From Dioscorea cayenensis subsp. rotundata (taxonomy: Eukaryota > Streptophyta > Magnoliopsida > Dioscoreales > Dioscoreaceae), in the NCBI RefSeq assembly GCF_009730915.1, contig NC_052475.1, positions 25,357,016-25,421,015 of the forward strand: 64,000 bases of DNA, in the 5' to 3' direction. The notes below the pieces were generated by a model, which searched no databases, had not been told where the DNA came from, and saw only the letters and a list, made by a program, of their open reading frames with translations. Of the stretch, positions 60,401 through 64,000 are shown piece by piece; position 1 is the first letter of the stretch; each line of letters opens with the position of its first letter. The position numbers and the translations under genes are program-made.

Positions 60401-62454
60401 TGAAAACATGTGTTTAGTTGGATGTATTTTAAGATATAAACACCCTTGATGAGATTGCCCCACTTTGGATCATCATTAAAATTTTTATATAGATTAGGGA
60501 CTTTATTAAAATAAATATTAAAATAAGTTTAAATGTTTAATTACAATACTTATCTTAAAATAAATAAACAAATAAATAAAATTACACGTTGTACATCTTT
60601 TAAATTGATTTTATATTTCAAACCTAAAAATTGTTTATAAGATTGCTTTATCTTCTCAATATTTTCACAAATATCTTTATTTACTCTTTACTTTTATGAT
60701 ATAAATCTTATCAGTTTATAATTTCTTCATATTTCAATCCATACGATTTTAAAACATATTTTTAAATATAAATTATATTTGAGTGATGATACACTAGAAA
60801 TTAACACTTTTATACATTTTTTAATCATTCAGTTTTCACGTGATACCATGTGTGAGACTATTAAATTACAAAGTGCAGGATTTGGGTGTAGTTAAAAATC
60901 TAACAAAATTTATTTAAAAGTTTTCAAATTCAGCTAAACGGACCGTAGATGTTAAGAAATTATATAATTCTAATTATATGTAGTATTATAACTGGTCAAA
61001 CAAATACATCCTTAAATGAAAGACAGTAGTAATCTATTGTTATAAAGAATAAATAAATAAATAAATAATTGAAGATACTAACGAAAGGCAAAGACTCACG
61101 TCAAAGGCATGCATTTGATGAAACGAACAAAACATTCTTTGGAATGATATCATTGGATATAATAAACCATATTCCAAGCATCTCATGCTGCTCCAAGCAT
61201 TTATAATAACTATTAGTTTATAGTGTCTGCCAGTCTTAATTATGTTTTTTTGCGGTTGATACTTGATAGCCCTGGTACACAACAACCACAACAACCACAA
61301 CAAAACACCGTTTACAAAGAAGATCAGAATTCCACGTCATCCCCTGGATAAGTTCTCATTATTAATTATTCGCCTCCATTATTAAGCAACATCTCATCTC
61401 TCTTGCTTATCCTATCTTTTACTCTGTTATACATAATCAAAAGTGGCTCAACTTCTTTATTAATATGATCCATACAAAAATAAACTCATGTAATAATTTA
61501 AACTTATTACTCAATTGTTTTTTAATCATCAGTGACAGTGATTATAATAAGTGGTTTATATATATATATATATATAGATAAAGAAAGGGTGGGTGGGTGT
61601 CAATGGTAGTGACTGAGTGGAAAAGCAGCAAAAGAAGTTAGTCAATAACGCACCATCATAAGGACCCAAGTGATTGTTATAAATTAGATACTATTGGACA
61701 GTCCTTCTCAACTCCAACTATACATATTATTATATAATAAACTGAATTTTTAAAAAAACAATACTAAAAACAAAATTAATTTATGTACTTGACTGCCATG
61801 CCAGCCAAGCGCACCCAATTAATATTTTACACTAAAATCTAGCTAAAGGCTCATGCCATGACAACACACCATCCTCTCCAATACTGTTTTCTTTATATAT
61901 ATATATATATGCTTGTCCCTTTCAACAATGCCTTCTGGGAATGAGTAAAGAAATGACAATGGTGCTGCAAGCCAACGTGGCGATGCCTACTTTTTGGACC
62001 TTTGTTTAATCACTTTGTATCAGTGCTAGTTCCATTACAAGCTGGTGGTGCTCCTATCACCCTTTCCTTTCCCTATCGGTTGCCATAATTGGTTTGACTG
62101 GGTGGTGAGTTTAGCCAGGTTGAGACTAAAGATTACGAACGTTGGGTTCGTGGTGATGGATCCGGTTCGGTTGGGACGGGTGGTGACGTGACCGAGTCGG
62201 TGGGTGCGGTGGTGAAATGATAATATCTCGTTCTTATCTGAAGGGAGGTGATATATGGTGTTTATTATTATTATTATTATTATTTTATTTTATTAATAAT
62301 TTAATCACGTGAGCCGATACGAGAAGAGACGAGGCGGTCCTGTTCCGTGGAGCAGTGTATATCTCTTTCTCTTTCATTTCTTCTTCCGCTTGGCGGCGAG
62401 AACTCAAGAGAAAAGGTTTCGTTTTTGGGAAGGAGAGAGGAGTCTGGTTTTATC
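56161..62454. other. Long AT-rich intergenic region
   Basis: No gene seen in six frames. It holds a TA run at 56871-56907, an AAAT run at 57405-57442, other TA runs near 59370 and 61557-61575, and (TTA)n at 62261-62284. Composition rises in GC from about 62100, as expected near the promoter of the last gene. Confidence 0.55.
57405..57442. repeat. (AAAT)n microsatellite
   Basis: Tetranucleotide run with slight irregularity at its left end. Confidence 0.9.
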
Positions 62455-62462
62455 TATAAATA
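62455..62462 (+). promoter_or_regulatory. TATA box of the last gene
   Basis: TATAAATA, followed by a GA-rich leader (62487-62600). It implies transcription from about 62485-62495 and a leader of roughly 200 nt before the ATG at 62689. Confidence 0.6.
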
Positions 62463-62629
62463 GAGTTTCATTTTCTTGAATCTTGGAGGGAGAGAGAGGA
62501 GGAGGAGGAGGAGGAGAAGGGGGTGTGTGAGGATTTGAGAGAAGAGAGGGAGAAGAAGAAGGGAGGGAGAAAGGGGGGGAAGAGAGGAAAGAGGGTTTGA
62601 GAAGGGGAAGGCATTCGGCTGTTTGCTGT

Positions 62630-62767
62630 ATGTCAGATTGCTGTGAGGAGTACTACGGCGGATTCGGTGAGCTCGCGAACCCTTTGCAATGGCCACAACT
62701 GCGGAAAAAGCGACGCCTTGCTGCTCTGCCAACCGGGGAACGGCTGTCGGTGCTGCTGCCAAGGTGA
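62630..62767 (+). CDS. Upstream ORF overlapping the start of the last gene (45 aa)
   Basis: The first ATG after the TATA box opens a frame MSDCCEEYYGGFGELANPLQ, then WPQLRKKRRLAALPTGER, ending TGA at 62765-62767. It overlaps the downstream ATG (62689) in another frame by 79 nt. It is either an inhibitory overlapping uORF or the true start of a protein continued by unseen splicing. Its amino-acid text is not low-complexity, which makes it more than a trivial chance frame. Confidence 0.45.
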   Translation: MSDCCEEYYGGFGELANPLQWPQLRKKRRLAALPTGERLSVLLPR

Positions 62768-62908
62768 AGGCTGACTCGGTGCTACCTGTCGGCAATGATT
62801 GGACCGTGGATCAGAAGCGGTCTGCTGCTTCTGCTGCTGCTTCGTCGGCCGTGACTGCGGTGATCCGCCCTGTTGAGGAGCCTGCCATCTCTAAGGCTCC
62901 GCCTAAGG
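62689..62908 (+). CDS. First coding exon of an unidentified gene, continues past the window
   Basis: An ATG at 62689 opens an Ala/Ser/Val-rich frame: MATTAEKATPCCSANRGTAV, then VLPVGNDWTVDQKRSAASAA and EEPAISKAPPKG. It reaches a good donor (aagg|gtaact) at 62908/62909. The rest of the window (62909-64000) is intron: U-rich with no later exon I can support. A TATA box and GC/GA-rich leader precede it. I do not recognise the family; the exon is low in complexity. The overlapping uORF at 62630 is the competing reading of the same exon. Confidence 0.5.
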
Positions 62909-64000
62909 GTAACTCTCCGTTCTCTCTCTGCTAGGGTTTGTTTTTCCCCCCTAATGTTTGTTGAATCTGGTTCTGGTTGCTACTTTTGTGATCCAAAGCG
63001 ATGTGCCTGTGATATTCTGTGTCTTTGCGTTGGATGATGGCCTATTCCGGAGTCGAAGATTATTCTAAAGTATTATCTTTTAGGTTGAAAGAATAAGTTA
63101 GTCAAGTCTGTTGTTTCGGATTATCTTGCGTTTTTTGGTTAATGTGCATTCTTATTGTATGGCTGATTAGTCGCCGTAATGGAGAAGTAGCTTGCTTCCA
63201 ATTTGCATGGTCATGTACCTAACGCCCAAATATCTTTGGAGACTTACCTGCAACATGCAAGTTCTACTTACTGTGCCATATAGTGGTAGACCTGCAAGAT
63301 CTATTCTAGTCAATAGCTGTTCCGGATGCATTCCCACACCTCCTGGTAGTTTGTTTTCATTGAAACAATTGTTTATCTGAAAGTAGAAATTGCTGGTTAA
63401 TGAAATGTGTGCAGGATGTTGTTAGAAGCGAAATTTGCATGAGATATATGTAAAATATGAAAGGATTACTGTTGTTTATCTTCCATATTGCGTTGGTTCT
63501 AGCTGACAGCAGATATCTTCTGCACATTTAATTAGTGTCCAAGCTAGGCGAAGCTAATATGTGTTTTGTTGTATCGGTAATAGCTGTAGCTATAAGAGAT
63601 GCAGGGAGTGCAACATGTGAGAGAGCTGCCAATTCGATTTTGTTCTGTGATAGGTGATGATTGGTTTTTGCTGTGTTTCAACTTGCCTGCAGGGGGAGCA
63701 CTTGCACTCGCTTGTAGTATTTCTTACTTGCTCATCCATTTTCAAGTATTTTTAATATGTTGAACACTCAGAAGCCTCGACAATAGGGAACAATTATTTG
63801 ACATTAGATAACACTCCAAAGTGTCAGATCATTATTGTATTGGCTGGCATTTGCCACGTAATGTTTATTCTACCAATCTATCCACCTCATCATGTTAACC
63901 TATACATTTAGATTGTTTCAATATAAACTGATGGTATTTTAAGTCATAGTTAAGCATCTTGTGTGTAACCTTTGAAAGTTGCCTTGTTTATTTCTCGGGA
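62909..64000 (+). other. First intron of the last gene (to window end)
   Basis: It starts at gtaactctcc and shows no convincing exon up to the window edge. The frame at 63192-63380 lacks family features. Confidence 0.5.

Overview
The window is nuclear DNA of a flowering plant. It holds AT-rich intergenic DNA full of TA, ATT and AAAT microsatellites, split genes with short GT-AG introns, and plant-specific families: DYW-class PPR proteins, an AP2/ERF factor, a ferric reduction oxidase, a C2-GRAM-VASt protein and a Raf-like kinase. A Tourist-type MITE, tRNA-derived SINEs, a LINE relic and a PIF/Harbinger transposase complete the picture. A non-grass monocot is my guess, but the sequence does not prove it. 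There are no rRNA genes, no credible tRNA gene, no CRISPR array and no LTR or virus-like element that I can support.

Layout. 0-1.3 kb: 3' end of a TXNDC9-like thioredoxin gene, facing a small unknown gene. 1.3-5.7 kb: intergenic with SINE debris. 5.76-6.73 kb: a DRN/ESR-type ERF gene split over three frames. 8.46-9.26 kb: a Tourist-like MITE. 13.7-15.1 kb: a GT17 glycosyltransferase. 20.3-22.4 kb: an intact PPR-DYW gene. 24.5-25.5 kb: an intronless CDK-like kinase with one frame break. 26.9-31.1 kb: a six-exon Raf-like kinase with leader uORFs. 33.8-35.4 kb: a LINE relic and two SINEs. 36.7-37.7 kb: a CHI-fold fatty-acid-binding protein. 39.1-39.6 kb: a membrane protein. 40.9-42.7 kb: a second PPR-DYW gene. 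43.2-47.6 kb: a nine-exon C2-GRAM-VASt gene. 48.9 kb: a 47-aa membrane peptide. 50.1-52.0 kb: a decayed Harbinger transposon. 52.5-55.1 kb: an FRO-type ferric reductase. 55.2-62.4 kb: AT-rich intergenic DNA. 62.6-62.9 kb: first exon of a gene that leaves the window.

The genes look like an ordinary, functionally unrelated eukaryotic neighbourhood rather than a cluster. The most striking global signal concerns reading frames. Eleven frame breaks in otherwise well conserved coding sequence, on both strands, all go the same way: one surplus base modulo three. Most can be placed at a two- or three-base run. A twelfth probable case lies at a splice donor. This points to a systematic sequence-consensus artefact more than to mass pseudogenisation, and gene models here should be read with that in mind. 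I found no clear new molecular system. The most distinctive biological leads are a decayed duplicate of a splice acceptor and exon start in the C2-GRAM gene, a stop-free 78-nt intron in the FRO gene, and overlapping uORFs in two leaders.
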